From positions 1,984,001-2,048,000 of the forward strand of contig JAQSEB010000047.1 in NCBI GenBank assembly GCA_030063045.1: DNA of 64,000 bases. The letters run 5' to 3'. Below, piece by piece: positions 1-13,200 of the stretch (positions are counted from its first letter, which is position 1; the number at the start of each line of letters is the position of its first letter). The stretch is from Pratylenchus scribneri. Its lineage: Eukaryota > Nematoda > Chromadorea > Rhabditida > Pratylenchidae. The position numbers and the translations under genes are program-made. The notes under the pieces were generated by a model that saw nothing but the letters and a program-made list of their open reading frames with translations, did no database searches and had not been told where the DNA came from.

Positions 1-1209
1 CCCTTCTTCACAAATTCTACTTTTTTTAGTATTTCATTGCGCGCACAATTTTATACATGTAATTCGTTCTGCACACCCTGGCTATTTTTTCGGTTTTTTT
101 GGAGGGTTGGCGTAATAGCCCTTCCCCTATTTTTAATGGGTTTTGGTCGAACATTTTTCCAAGCAAAAATAGCTATGCGCGATGCCTTCCTGTGAGGCCT
201 CAAAAATGAAAAATTAAGGTAACGTGTGTGGCATCATTCATTTGTTGCCGATTTATGGCGAAATTTCTTGTGTAAGGTTTGCCGCAACTTTCCCGTTTTT
301 TTTTGATGGGGTGTTCTATGATATTTTTTCAAATAAACTATATGCGCAATGCCTTTAAAATTTTGAAAGGATGGCCAAATATGTGTGTAGCAAATTTGTG
401 GCCATATTTGGTGGGCCCAGTAGTCTTCATTTGACCTTTTTCATAGTGGCCAGAAAATTTATGGAAATTCTTCTTTGAGTGGGTGGAAAAAAGATATGCC
501 GCGCAACAAATTTCCGGAGACATTCAAATAGATTCTGGGTAAAATGCATGGGCCACCCGCAAAAAATGCTGCGCATTTGCCTTTCCATGTTCAGAAGTCG
601 ACGTGTAAAAATATTTGGAATTGGTCCATTTCCCGCGCATTTTCCTCCTTCTTATTTCCAAATTGGAATATAATGTTTTTCGCCTCTTTCCAATTTTTAT
701 TTAAAATAAATTGCAGAGCAAAATTGGCCTCTTTCCCTCCAATTTCCCCCCTCTTTTCGAATATTTCATCGCCTTCCAATTTCCATTCCGATAAAATTTT
801 AATTTCCCTTTTTGTTTTTGATTTATTTTCCCTTGCCCACTAATAAAATAAATTTTCCCCGGAGAATTCAATTTCCCTCATTTTTTTCAAATTTTCCCTT
901 CCAATTTGACCCCAATTTGCCTCAATTAGCTCGCGGCCATCTTTTTTGAATTTTTCCTATTTTTATCGCAAAATTTTTATTAATTTATTTAAATTTCAGA
1001 GCCAATTTCCCCCAAACACACAAAAAAATGTGCATCAAAAAGAAAGCAGCAAAAAAAGAATGAAGGTCATCGCCGAATTATTCCCTCAAAATTGGTCCAA
1101 ATTATTGCCCTTCACTCCAAAATTAATTAATTAATTAAATATTCAAATTATTATTGCCTTCCCCACCAAATTCATTCAAATTGTCCCCTCAATCCATCCA
1201 ACCAAAAAA
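1..1209. other. AT-rich region upstream of the zinc-finger gene
   Basis: No coding exon is supported here. Short open frames on both strands have no splice partners or recognisable domains. The last 300 bases, rich in TTTCCC and AATT runs, directly precede the predicted start codon at 1210 and should contain the promoter and 5' UTR, but no clear TATA box is evident. Confidence 0.4.
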
Positions 1210-4200
1210 ATGTCAATGCAAAATTTGACGGCCACATCCGCTGCCGCCAATCAGCTTTTCTCCAAAGGTCCAAATTCCAAATCCTCTATAAATCATTTTT
1301 ATTATTAATTTTGTAATATTTTTAGCCCTCCAAGAAAATGGTGGCCAACATGGGGCGGCGGATGGCCCCGATGGCCAAAATCAGCAGCAAACGGGCATTT
1401 CCGCTGCCGATTTGCAACAATTCATGCTCTCCCAATTGGATCAGGTGATCCACAAAAAAATTGATTTGAAAATTAATATTTTTGCTTAATTTGGGAAGAA
1501 TGGCATTTTTTTCTACTGGAAAATATTTTCTCAAAAAATTTTCATTTTTTTTCAAAGATTACGGTAGAATAAATTTTACAGTATCCAAATCAGCGGGGGA
1601 AAAAATTCCTCTAACCAATTTGTTTTGATTGGAATTAACACAAATTTCTATAATTAAAAAACAGTTTTGGAAAAAATGGGGAAATTAAATGGGGAGAGGA
1701 TTGCTCACCAAAAATAGCAACAAAAAACGGGAAATGAAGGGGCCATTTTTTATAATGGAAATTGGACATTTTTTTATAATGTGGCAAAAAAGAAGGCAAC
1801 AAAACACATTTGGCCGGAAATGGTAGAGTCCGGAAGGTGAAGGGGGGGGGGGGGTTAGGATTAATTCATTAAAGGAATAATTTGTATTTATTAAAATTGG
1901 AGAAAATATTATGTATTTATGTGTACTTGGAAGTTGGAAGATCAAAGGCCACATTTTCAATCAAATTAATATAATGACCCCTCCAATACGGTACTACAAA
2001 TTGAAGGGAGAGAATTTAGAAAATACGAAGAAAGATTACTTCTGTACTTTGGGTCCATTCTTTTGGCCATATCTCAATAAGGAAGCAACCAATTTTGGAA
2101 GGCGATATGTCATTTTAAAGCCCTAAATGTCCTCTAAAAAGTGGCCTTTCTAATTTTTTGAAAATTTAAAATAATTTGTAAAAATAGCGAATTTTTCCCT
2201 TTTATCAAAAAATCCATTGAGGCAGCGCTATTCCAATAACTTTTACCATTCTTTTGGCCATATCTCAATAAGGAAGCAACCAATTTTGGAAGGCGAATGC
2301 CAATGGAAAGCCCTAAATGTCCTCTAAAAAGTGGCTAAATTAATATTTTGAAAATTTAAAATAATTTGTAAAATAGGCGGCTTTTTTTCAAAACATTCGG
2401 GTTAAAACTACAATTAAAGTGCAAAGATGAATAATTATTTAAAAAAAGGGAATTTAATAAAATTTTTCTAAGCCACTTTTTAGAGGACATTTAGAGCTTT
2501 AAAATGGCCTATTGCCTTCCAAAATTGGTTATTGCCTCACTGAGTTACAGGCCAAAGAACGGCTTATAAAATGGTCAAATTTGTAGGAATTTTAATCCAA
2601 AAAAAATAAATAAAAATGTCAATCCTTTCCCTCCGTTTTATGATGTTTGTATTTTGAGTATTGCTTTCGATTAAAACATTAATTCATAGGCAAAAGATAA
2701 AAACAAAAAAAAAACGATGAAAAATGCTCACGTGCATAAATTCCTCTCTAAATTTCCAAAAATGGAATAAAATAATTTGAAGCAATTTGTTGAGGAAGAG
2801 GAGAGGAATAATTTATTATTAATTAACTGTTTTGGCCTCTGCGAATTTTTTTAATTAATTTGTTGTCCAAAATGCCAATGAGGGGATTATTATTTTTGGA
2901 GCGCAAAACCAAAAATCCCAGCTGCCAAGTGCCAAGGATTTTCAATCTTTGGGCTTTTTTTGTAATCATTTTGGTTAATAAAATTGCATATTATTAAAAT
3001 TGAGCGAAAATCAATTTGAATTAATTGGAAAAAAAGCAAAAAATACATTTTCTATATTAACAAATTAAATGTCAAAATAATTGGAAAAAAATTGAGAAAT
3101 TTGAATTAAAAATATTTAATTAAAATAATTTAACTAAAATTACAATTATGGGAAAAAAAGAATTGAATTTAATTTAATATTCACCGAATAATATGGCGAA
3201 AAATTCTCGCTCTCGAAATATATTTAATTAAAACTAAATTTGTAAATATTTGAAAGAAAAAGAATTTAATTTAATTCGTGAATGCCTCAAAAATTCTCGC
3301 GTAATTTTTGTCATATTCCGCTCTTTTTTTTCACCTTTTTCATTGCTTAATTTTCAGTTATTTTAATTAATTTATGGCCATAAAAATGATGAAAATATAT
3401 AGCCAAGTATATTTCGGGTAAAAATATTGGAATTCAATTAAATTTGGCCAGAGGAATAAATATGAAAATTAGACAATAATTCGAATTTTGGCCAATATCT
3501 TTTCCAATAAAATCTATAAATTAATCGATTTTTGCCTATAAAATTCTCCAAAATATACATAAATTTTTTTAGTCAAATGTCAATAGGAAAATGTGCCATT
3601 TTTTGGGCTAAAAACATATGAAAAAATGTCATTCATCCAAATTAACATTATCCTCAAAAATTCAACAAATCTCCATTATATCCCCCTTCCAAATTTTAGC
3701 AACTCTATTTGAGCCAATTGACCTCTGCTGGCTTTGGCTCGGTCTCTGGTGGTCCCGAGACCAGCACATCTTCCGCACTTTTCCTCCCTTCGGCCACATC
3801 CACCGATTCGGCCACCACCACCGCCAGCAGTCAAAATGGCACAACAATGACCACAACCGGCACAGTCGAAGGGGAAATGATGATCCAACAATTGAAGCAA
3901 CAACAAAATGCCACCTCGAATCCGGCATTATCCTCCAATAATGGGCTCAATGATGCGGCCGCGGCACAATTGGCACAGCAGCAACAAAATTTGATGGAAC
4001 AATTGTTGGAGGCGGCAGCTTCCCAACAAAATAATTCAATGGATGGCACCCAAAATGGAGGAGGCCAAACTGCTGAGGAAATTGGCCAATTGATGGCCCA
4101 ATTGATGGCGGCCAACGGTGGTGGCCAGGCAGCTGATCAATTGCAGGCCCAATTACTTCAACAATTGGCAAATGCCCGAGGCGATGTTCAGGTGGGAAGG

Positions 4201-7200
4201 AAAAGCGGTTTAAGATATGAGCCAAATAATTTTATGTTTTTTTTCACTATTAAATCTTTAAAAATGCAACTTTTATAAATGGAGAAAAGTCCCAAAAATT
4301 GGCTTTGATCTATAAATTCAGTGTTAAAAACATTTATTTCAAAAGTTGGCACGTTATTTTCTTTTTGATTAGTTTCAAAAAGAATTGACGATAACCTCAA
4401 GGCATTCTAGGAAAAACGGAGAAAAAGAGTGGATAGGGTATTGAAAATTGAATTGAATTGCATTCATTTTTTTTGATATAATTTTGCCTTCTCTTTATTT
4501 TGTTAGATATATTTTTGATCTCATTTACTAAAAAATAAATCTTTATTTTGTTAGATATATTTTTGTTTGATCTCATTTTATTAAATTATTCCTCCTACTC
4601 TTAACCCTTCTTGCTATCATTTCAGTGCCACCCACCTTTAACGGTACCGTAATATTCTTTGTTTTCCCTCTCCCAAATTTCCCTAAAACTTATTCAATTT
4701 TTTTTACAGTCTCCATCCCAGCAACAAGCCCAACAGCAACTTTCCCTATTCGACCAATTGCAAGTGTTGCAACTTTTGGGTGGCCAAGGGAATGTGGCCG
4801 GATTGGCCGATTTTTTGACCGGTGCCGGCGCCAATTCTGCCTTATTAGGCCAATTCGCCGCAAATTCCATGGGCCATGATTTTGCCAACGGTGGAATGAA
4901 GGGTGGCAGTCCGAATAAGGATGCCGACACTTATTGTGACATTTGCAACAAAAATGTTTGCAATCGATATTTCCTCAAGACGCACAAAGAGAAGAAGCAT
5001 GGCATTATTAATGGGGTCAATTTTTTTTAATTTTTAAAATATTATATTGAAATTTAAAAATGGAAAAATTAAAAAAAAAGATAGAACAAAATTAGAGGTT
5101 TTGGGAATTTCTGCTTTTTGTGATTCCATCGATTCTTTTCTCTTGCTTTTTCATTTATAATAACGGAAAATTAGTAATGGATATTTTTAAAATAAAATTA
5201 TAATTTATATTTACAATTTGCAATTACAATTACATTTTAGAATTACAATTACAACTTAGAATTTACAATTACAAATCGCAATTAAAATTTAGAATTACAA
5301 TGGAAGTCATTTAATTTGGCGAAAAAAACACTGGCGAAAACTTTTCGTTTCGAAAAATATTATCGAGGCCATATAACTTGGCCAAATCAGACTTCTTTAA
5401 GATTCCCTAACCCCTAGCCCTTAGCCCCTAATCCCATGCCTGCCCTGAATCCTAACCCAGCCCTAAATTCTTAGTTATGGCCAAGTTATATGGCCTCAAA
5501 ATATAATATTTTTCGACACGAAAATTTTTCGCCAAATTAATATTATCTCCAATTACAATTGCAATTACAATTTTTCAATTACAATTAAAAATTAGAAATA
5601 AATTATATCTTAATGCATAGTAAAATTGAATTTTATAAGTCAATGTGATAGGAGGCAAATATAACATTGAGGTGAGCAAATTGGATGATTTAATAATTCC
5701 TATTTTTTCCATTTTATTTTTTTTTAAATTTAAATATCCAATAATTATCCAAAAATTTCAGTCGCCAACAAAATTCAATAATGGCTGCTCGGAGATTAGC
5801 CAATTCGGCTTCCACAAATTGGAGGAACCACCTGGTCGAGCCCAATCGGCTTCCCTTCAACAACAAAATCAACAACAACGTGATTCGCCTTCCTCATATC
5901 ATCAGCATCAAAGGCAAAAGCAATCATTGTCCTCCACACCGGGTCTAGGGGCTGGTACAAATCCGCCTGCTGCTGTTGGCTCCTCTTTGAATGGTAGAAT
6001 ATATTTTTGTATTGGATTGAATTTGGATGATTTTCCCTTGGGCAAAATTGGATGGGTAACTGCTTCAAATGGAGTACTTTCATTAGTTTTTTGGCCCATA
6101 TCTCAGCGAGACAATAGCCAATTTTGGAAGGCGATATACCATTGGAAAGCTCTTAAAGTCTTATAAAATGTGGCTGCTAATTTTTAATAAAATCTACCCT
6201 TTTAAAATAGTTACATACCTTTAACTCTTAAGAACCCAAATTTTTGGAGAAAAAGTCGTTTATTTTAGAAATTACTAAAATTTTATAAAAATTAAAATTG
6301 GCCACTTTTTAGAGGATATTTAGGGCTTTAAAATGCATATCTCCTTCCTAAATTGGTTGCTTCCTTGTTGAGCTATGGCCAAAAGAAGGCCTAGGGTACA
6401 CTAGAAAATGTTCTTTTCGGTATATTTCCCTTCTACGGTTTTGCCCTTTTCCTTTGCGGTTCAAAAATCATTGCAAGAATCATTTGATTCATATTCCTAT
6501 TGGCCAATAATATTTATGTGTTTTTGATACAAAGAAAAGGGGATGGGGAGGCTTTTTCAAAATTCATTTTTCATCAGATTATTAAAAAAGGGCACACAAT
6601 TCCAATTTAATATAACACAAAAACAACCATCTTTCCCCTTAATTTTCCTCCTCCTCTTTTTTTCCACATTTTTCTTCAAAATAATATCCCCCTTTTGCCA
6701 CTTTTTTTCTTCAAAAACAAATTCAAAAGCCTGCTAAATTGGAATGTGTTTATTGTTTACGCCTTTTTAAAGAAAGTAAACGGGATTTTTGAAATGCACA
6801 TTAACATTACATTATATTTATGTGCGACAGGGGCCAAATGAGCCAAATAGGCCAAATGGCAAAACAAATTTGTACAATAATATTTCCCTCGGGGAAACAA
6901 AGGCTAATTCCCTCCTCCCCAAATATTATTTTTAAATAAGAACCACTCGCCCTCCGAGTAATTTCACATTCTTGGAACAAAAAGCTAGGCCAAAATGATT
7001 CAACTTTTCGAATATCTTTTAGAAAGGATTTGAAAATACCAGGAAATTAACCAAATAACAAAATAATATTTACAATTTACCCTTACTTAATAAGGGAAGA
7101 AAGTCGAATTCCTCAGAAAGTTTGCGAAAAAAACCACTCGGTGTTATTTCATTATGTTTTCGGGAAATTCTTTATCCAAATTATCCACATAATATAGTAC

Positions 7201-10200
7201 AATGATAGTCCTCCAATAGCAAAGGCCAATAAAAGCCATTCCATCTCACTGATGAAAAAATATTAAATTGAACCACTCTGGGCCATTTCTCTTTATATTA
7301 GAAGAATAATAATAAAGCAAAATGAGTGACAATCTTTACCTTTAAACATTTCTGATCTCTTCATTATTTGTACAGACTCAGCCGATCAGCAACAATTGAT
7401 GAATCAATGCATAATGCAACAATTGGCCGCCCAATTGGCCATTCCCACCAGCACCAATCAAAATGGCCAAGAAAGATCGGCGCTGATTGAGCAAATTTTG
7501 AACAGTGCCGGCCTCCCATTGTCCGAATTACTTCAACAACAACAGCAGCAACAAAATTGCCGCGCAAGTCCGGCACATTCCTCACCGGATGCCACCGCCA
7601 CCACTGACCAACAATTCCCTTGTGCCCATTGTGCCCGCCAATTTCCCAGCCAATCCGCCCTTTTCCAACATCAACTCAGCGAGCATATTGGCACAACCAA
7701 TGAGCAACATTGGCCAATTGGCGGCGATGGTGGTGCCACCCAACAACAGCAACAACAATTTTTGGGTGAGAAAAATTATTATTTATTTAATTTTTTTGAT
7801 AAATTAAATTTAAAAAATTTTTGGAATATTCCCTCTTTATATCCATCCAATTCCAATTTCAGGCCAGCTGCTCGGTTCCCCTCAATTTCCGGGCCAAAAT
7901 AATGCCGCCGCAGCTGCTGCTGCCGCCTCATTGATGCTTCCCTCATTTGGTCAATTGAATGGTGGGGCGGACATGGATGGGGCGGCAATGTTGGCCAAAT
8001 TGACTGCTGAATTGGCTGCTGTAAGCCAACAACAAAATGGCCAAGGTGGCGGCCACCTCCATGGCCAAAATCAGCAACAAATGGGCAATGGTGGAATTCA
8101 CCATCAACCAAATGGCGGACAAATGGTGGGAAAAAATTTGCCGGCTAATTCATAGAATTTGGCTCTTTTCAGAAACCAATGCCACAAAAGCGCCAATATC
8201 AATCGACCAGCAAGAATTTTTGCGATTTGTGCAACAAGGATGTTTGTAATAAATATTTCCTCCGGACGCATATGCTCAAAATGCACAACATTGTGATTGA
8301 CGAAAACAAAGTGGTCAGTTTTAATAGTAGGCACTAGTATAAGAGTGGAATAATTAAATGGGAAAGAAAGGGGTCCGGAATGTTTAAAACAAACGGAAAA
8401 TAACTCTTTTATTTAAGGGAATCAAAGGCATTTTTCCATAATAACCAAAAACAATACTTTCAATAGTACCTGAAGCCATTCTTCTGGCCATATCTCAACA
8501 AGGAAGCAACCAATTTTGGAAGGCGATATGCCATTTGAAAGCCCTAAATGTCCTATAAAAAGTGACTTATCTTATTTTGGAAAATTTGTAATAATTTTAT
8601 CTATAGCTTATCCTCAAAAAATTCGAGTTTATTACGTTCAAGGAGCAAGGACTTGTGTAACTTTTTTATAAATATGGATTTAATTAAAGTTTATATACCA
8701 ATTTCTAAAGGACATTTAAAGCTTTTCAAATGGTATATTGCCTTCCTTGATTGGTTATTGCCTCGATGAGCTATAGGCCAAATAATTAACGACACAAATT
8801 TCCGACTATTTTATATATTCATTTAATTTATTAAATAATTCCCATCTTAAAAATTGTCAAAATTCTTTACCCTAAAAAAAATATTTTTCCAACTAATAAA
8901 ATTAATTAAGGTGATTGCCAACATTGACACGTCGGAAAAGGAACGCCGCGGCGAGGTGAAATTCCGATGCGAAATTTGCGGGAATAGTATGCAGACGCGG
9001 GAACTGTTAAAATTACATAAAAGGGAAGTGCACGGAATGCAGCCAATTGCCATACAACATTCAATGCATACTCCACCCCACTCAAAAACATCGGGAGCCG
9101 GCTTTGGCCTAGTCTCTCAGGGTTCCATGGAAACGATGGAGGCCGGGATTGGTGCGCGAAAACTGTCCTCGGCAAGCACTTTCACACCGCCAACCATCAA
9201 CAAAATTGAACACCGGGGTAGCGGCGGCGAACATGCCGCGGCATTGATGGGCGGCGGACAAATGCAAAAAATGCCGACAAATGATGAAAACGACCAGCCG
9301 CCAATGATGGAAAGGGCAGATGGAGGAGGCGGGGTAGCGGGAAGTGCATTGCCCATTAGTTCAGTCAAACAGCTCCTTTCTCAACTATATAGCAGTGCCG
9401 ATCCGCAATTGGCCGGAGGACAACAACTTCAACAAATGGCAAGTGAAGTGGCCTAATAAGAAGTGGAATTTCATTGCTTCCGGGGGATAATAGTCTGGCC
9501 ATATTTGCGGCTTACTTAGATCCAAATTCATCAAAACACTACAATTTTTCCTTCCATTTTTGGTATTTCCAAAGCCAGCCGATTCTTCTCTTAAATCTTG
9601 AAGATTGCTAATATGCAGCTAGACGTTCCATTTTCCCCTCCCATATATTTTTTTTTTCTCAATTAATTTCCAATTTTTTACAGAATATCAAGCGAGAAGA
9701 CAGCCAAGACGGTCAACAACAATACAATCAAAACACCGGGAACAGCGACACATCTGGACTTCAACCACATAACGATGCCAACAACAATGCCGGCTTAAAA
9801 TGTTGCCGATTTTGTGGCACTTTTGTGGAAAGTGAACAAGAATTGGAATTACACCAATTGGTCAGCCACTTGGATTTGGTGCATTCCGGACTGAACAACA
9901 GTCAACCGCAAGAGGAGTTGGTTACACAAGTTGCGCTGGAAATGGCCAAAGCAAATAGCCAAAAGAAGAAGAAGAAAGCGGCAGTGGCGGCATTGAGGAA
10001 AAGTTCAGCCGCATCATCCGGAGGGGCTTCATCATCCTCTTCCCAATCTTCCCATTCTGCCGCTTCTTCAGCTCAATCTGCCTCATCGAGTGCCCTCCTT
10101 CTTCAACATCAACAACAATCATCGGCATCATCAATGAAAGGCCAACAAATACAGGGTAGGTGGAAAATTTTGGGACACTTTATAAATGTAAATTCTAGAC

Positions 10201-13200
10201 AATTTTGATCAAATTTTTAAAATTTTTTCTGTATAATCTATGCTAAAACAGGTCGAATTAATCTAATTGTAACTTAAAACAGGCGGAATTATTCTAAGCA
10301 AAACAGGCGGAATTATTCTAAGCAAAACAGGCGGAATTATTCTAAGCAAAACAGGCGGAATTATTCTAAGCAAAACAGGCGGAATTATTCTAAGCAAAAC
10401 AGGCGGAATTATTCTAACTTCGCCAGGCGGAATTATTCTAAGTTCGCCAGGCGGAATTATTCTAAGTTCGCCAGGCGGAATTATTCCAAGTTCGCCAGGC
10501 GGAATTATTCTAAGTTCGCCAGGCGGAATTATTCTAAGTTCGCCAGGCGGAATTATTCTTAAGCAAAACAGGCGGAATTATTCTAACTTCGCCAGGCGGA
10601 ATTATTCTAAGTTCGCCAGGCGGAATTATTCTAAGTTCGCCAGGCGGAATTATTCTAAGTTCGCCAGGCGGAATTATTCTAAGTTCGCCAGGCGGAATTA
10701 TTCTAAGCAAAACAGGCGGAATTATTCTAAGCAAAACAGGCGGAATTATTCTAAGCAAAACAGGCGGAATTATTCTAAGCAAAACAGGCGGAATTATTCT
10801 AACTTCGCCAGGCGGAATTATTCTAAGTTCGCCAGGCGGAATTATTCTAAGTTCGCCAGGCGGAATTATTCTAAGTTCGCCAGGCGGAATTATTCTAAGT
10901 TCGCCAGGCGGAATTATTCTTAAGCAAAACAGGCGGAATTATTCTAACTTCGCCAGGCGGAATTATTCTAAGTTCGCCAGGCGGAATTATTCTAAGTTCG
11001 CCAGGCGGAATTATTCTAAGTTCGCCAGGCGGAATTATTCTGAGTTCGCCAGGCGGAATTATTCTAAGTTCGCCAGGCGGAATTATTCTAAGTTTGCCAG
11101 GCGGAATTATTCTAAGTTCGCCAGGCGGAATTATTCTAAGTTCGCCAGGCGGAATTAAAACAGGCGGAATTATTCTAAGTTCGCCAGGCGGAATTAAAAC
11201 AGGCGGAATTATTCTAAGTTCGCCAGGCGGAATTATTCTAAGTTTGCCAGGCGGAATTATTCTAAGTTCGCCAGGCGGAATTATTCTTAACCAGGCGGAA
11301 TTATTCTAACCAGGCGGAATTATTATAAGCAAAACAGGCGGAATTATTCTAAGTTTGCCAGGCGGAATTATTCTAAGTTGACCAGGCGGAATTATTCTAT
11401 GTTCGCCAGGTAGAATTATTCTAAGTTCGCCAGGCGGAATTATTCTAAGCAAAACAGGCGGAATTATTCTAAATCAAATTCTTTGTGATTTTTTTAAACA
11501 TATATAAATTGAAAAATAATATTTTTTTTATTTTCTTTTTTATTTGCAAAAGGGTCATTTTTAAAGAAGAAAATTCGAAATTTTAAAATTTTTTTAGGCC
11601 TAAGTCAATTTTGGGAAAATGAAAATTCTTAAAATTTTAAGAATTAATAGAAACCTAGTTATTAGCTTTATAATGCTATAAATTTTTGTCCCCACTTATA
11701 TATAAAAATTAAGTTTGCAATTGGTAAAAATCCAAAATTCTAAATTTGAACTACTCAAACATTATCGCAAAATCAAAAATATCAAAAAATTGACTTTTAT
11801 CATATATTAAAGAATACATTTTAGTCATTAATCATCCATGTCATCAATGCAAAAGAACATACAAAACGATGGCCAAATTGGAGGCACATCAAAGAATGGT
11901 GCATCAGCACAATTTTGTAGCAAAAATATCGCCAACCAAGAAGACATTGACAATTTCACCAAGTCAGTTCAAAAAAAATATTTAAATAACAATTTCTTCA
12001 TTTGTAGAGAAAATCTCCAAAATGCTCAAATGCTTTAGCTGTGTACGATGTCAACGACGTTTTAGCACAAAAATGAAATGCAATGAACATGGTAATTAAT
12101 GGCCACATTCCTATAAAAAACATTGGAATTTGCCCATAGATATTTTATTTATAATGTTTTTGGATCAAAAAGTTGCAACTTTTTATGACTATATGAGATT
12201 GTAATCTACTTCAAATGACCCATTCCCATTTGGTAATAATTTTATGGCCCTAATATATTGATGATACGAAAATTTGAAAATTAATGAGATTATTTTATGA
12301 ATAAATTACTTATTAAGATAATAGGAAAAGCTAACATTCCAGGTTAAGGGAAAAAGTACGGTACTTCGGATAAAGGGAAAATTACTCTACCTCTGATTGG
12401 GACAATCAAATACATTCTTTTCATTTACAGTGATCTCCGCCCATATTCGACCAGCAGAACTAAGGGAGGATGGCACACAAATGAAAAGGGCCAAAATGGA
12501 TGGGGAAGTGGATGAGGAAGAAGGAAGAGGCTATGAGGAATGTCATCAAGGATTGTTGAGAGAATGGGTGCGCGAAGTGGACGGGGAAAGCAGGGAAGAA
12601 GAGGAGGAGGAGGATGAGGATGGACACGGGAATTCATTGGGTCGTTTGGTGGTGGATGAAGGCGAAATGATGAATGAAGGCGATGAGAAAAAGGAAGGAA
12701 TAGAAAGGAAAGAAGAATGTCATCGGCAAACGAAGAATCCATCATTGGGTGAAAATGTTGCTCACGGCAAAGAAGGCGGCGAAAAGCATAGTCATACGGT
12801 AAGGAAATCATTCTGTATTAATTAAATTTTGATCTAATAAAATCGGAAATTATAAATAATTGTTTGCAGAATGAAAATGAGTATTAATTACCGAAATAAA
12901 CTTAGAATAATTGTTTCCGGTTTAAATTATCCGGAAAGATTTTTCCGGATAGATCTTTCCGGAATGAAGTAGATTTGTTCCGGTTAAAATTTTCCGGAAA
13001 GAACTTAGATTAATTGTTTCCGGTTAAAACTTTCCGGAAAGAACTTAGATTTGTTCCGGTTAAAAATTTCCGGAATGAACTTAGAATAAATGTTTCCGGT
13101 TAAAACTTTCCGAAATGAACTTTCCAAATAAATATATATCAAAATTCACCATTAGTTAATTTAAAATTATCATAATAAAAAAAATCATTCAATCCAATAT

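Noticed and set aside
1843..1857. G run, and the C18 run at 55,277, as functional quadruplex signals
   Set aside because: Plain homopolymers; length may be a sequencing artefact and nothing around them supports a role.
3662..4225. Several minus-strand frames opposite exon 3 of the zinc-finger gene
   Set aside because: They are shadows of the glutamine-rich coding exon; phases and composition support only the plus strand.
10230..11474. Regular repeats suggesting a CRISPR-like array
   Set aside because: Units are contiguous without unique spacers, the region lies in an intron of an animal gene, and no associated genes exist.
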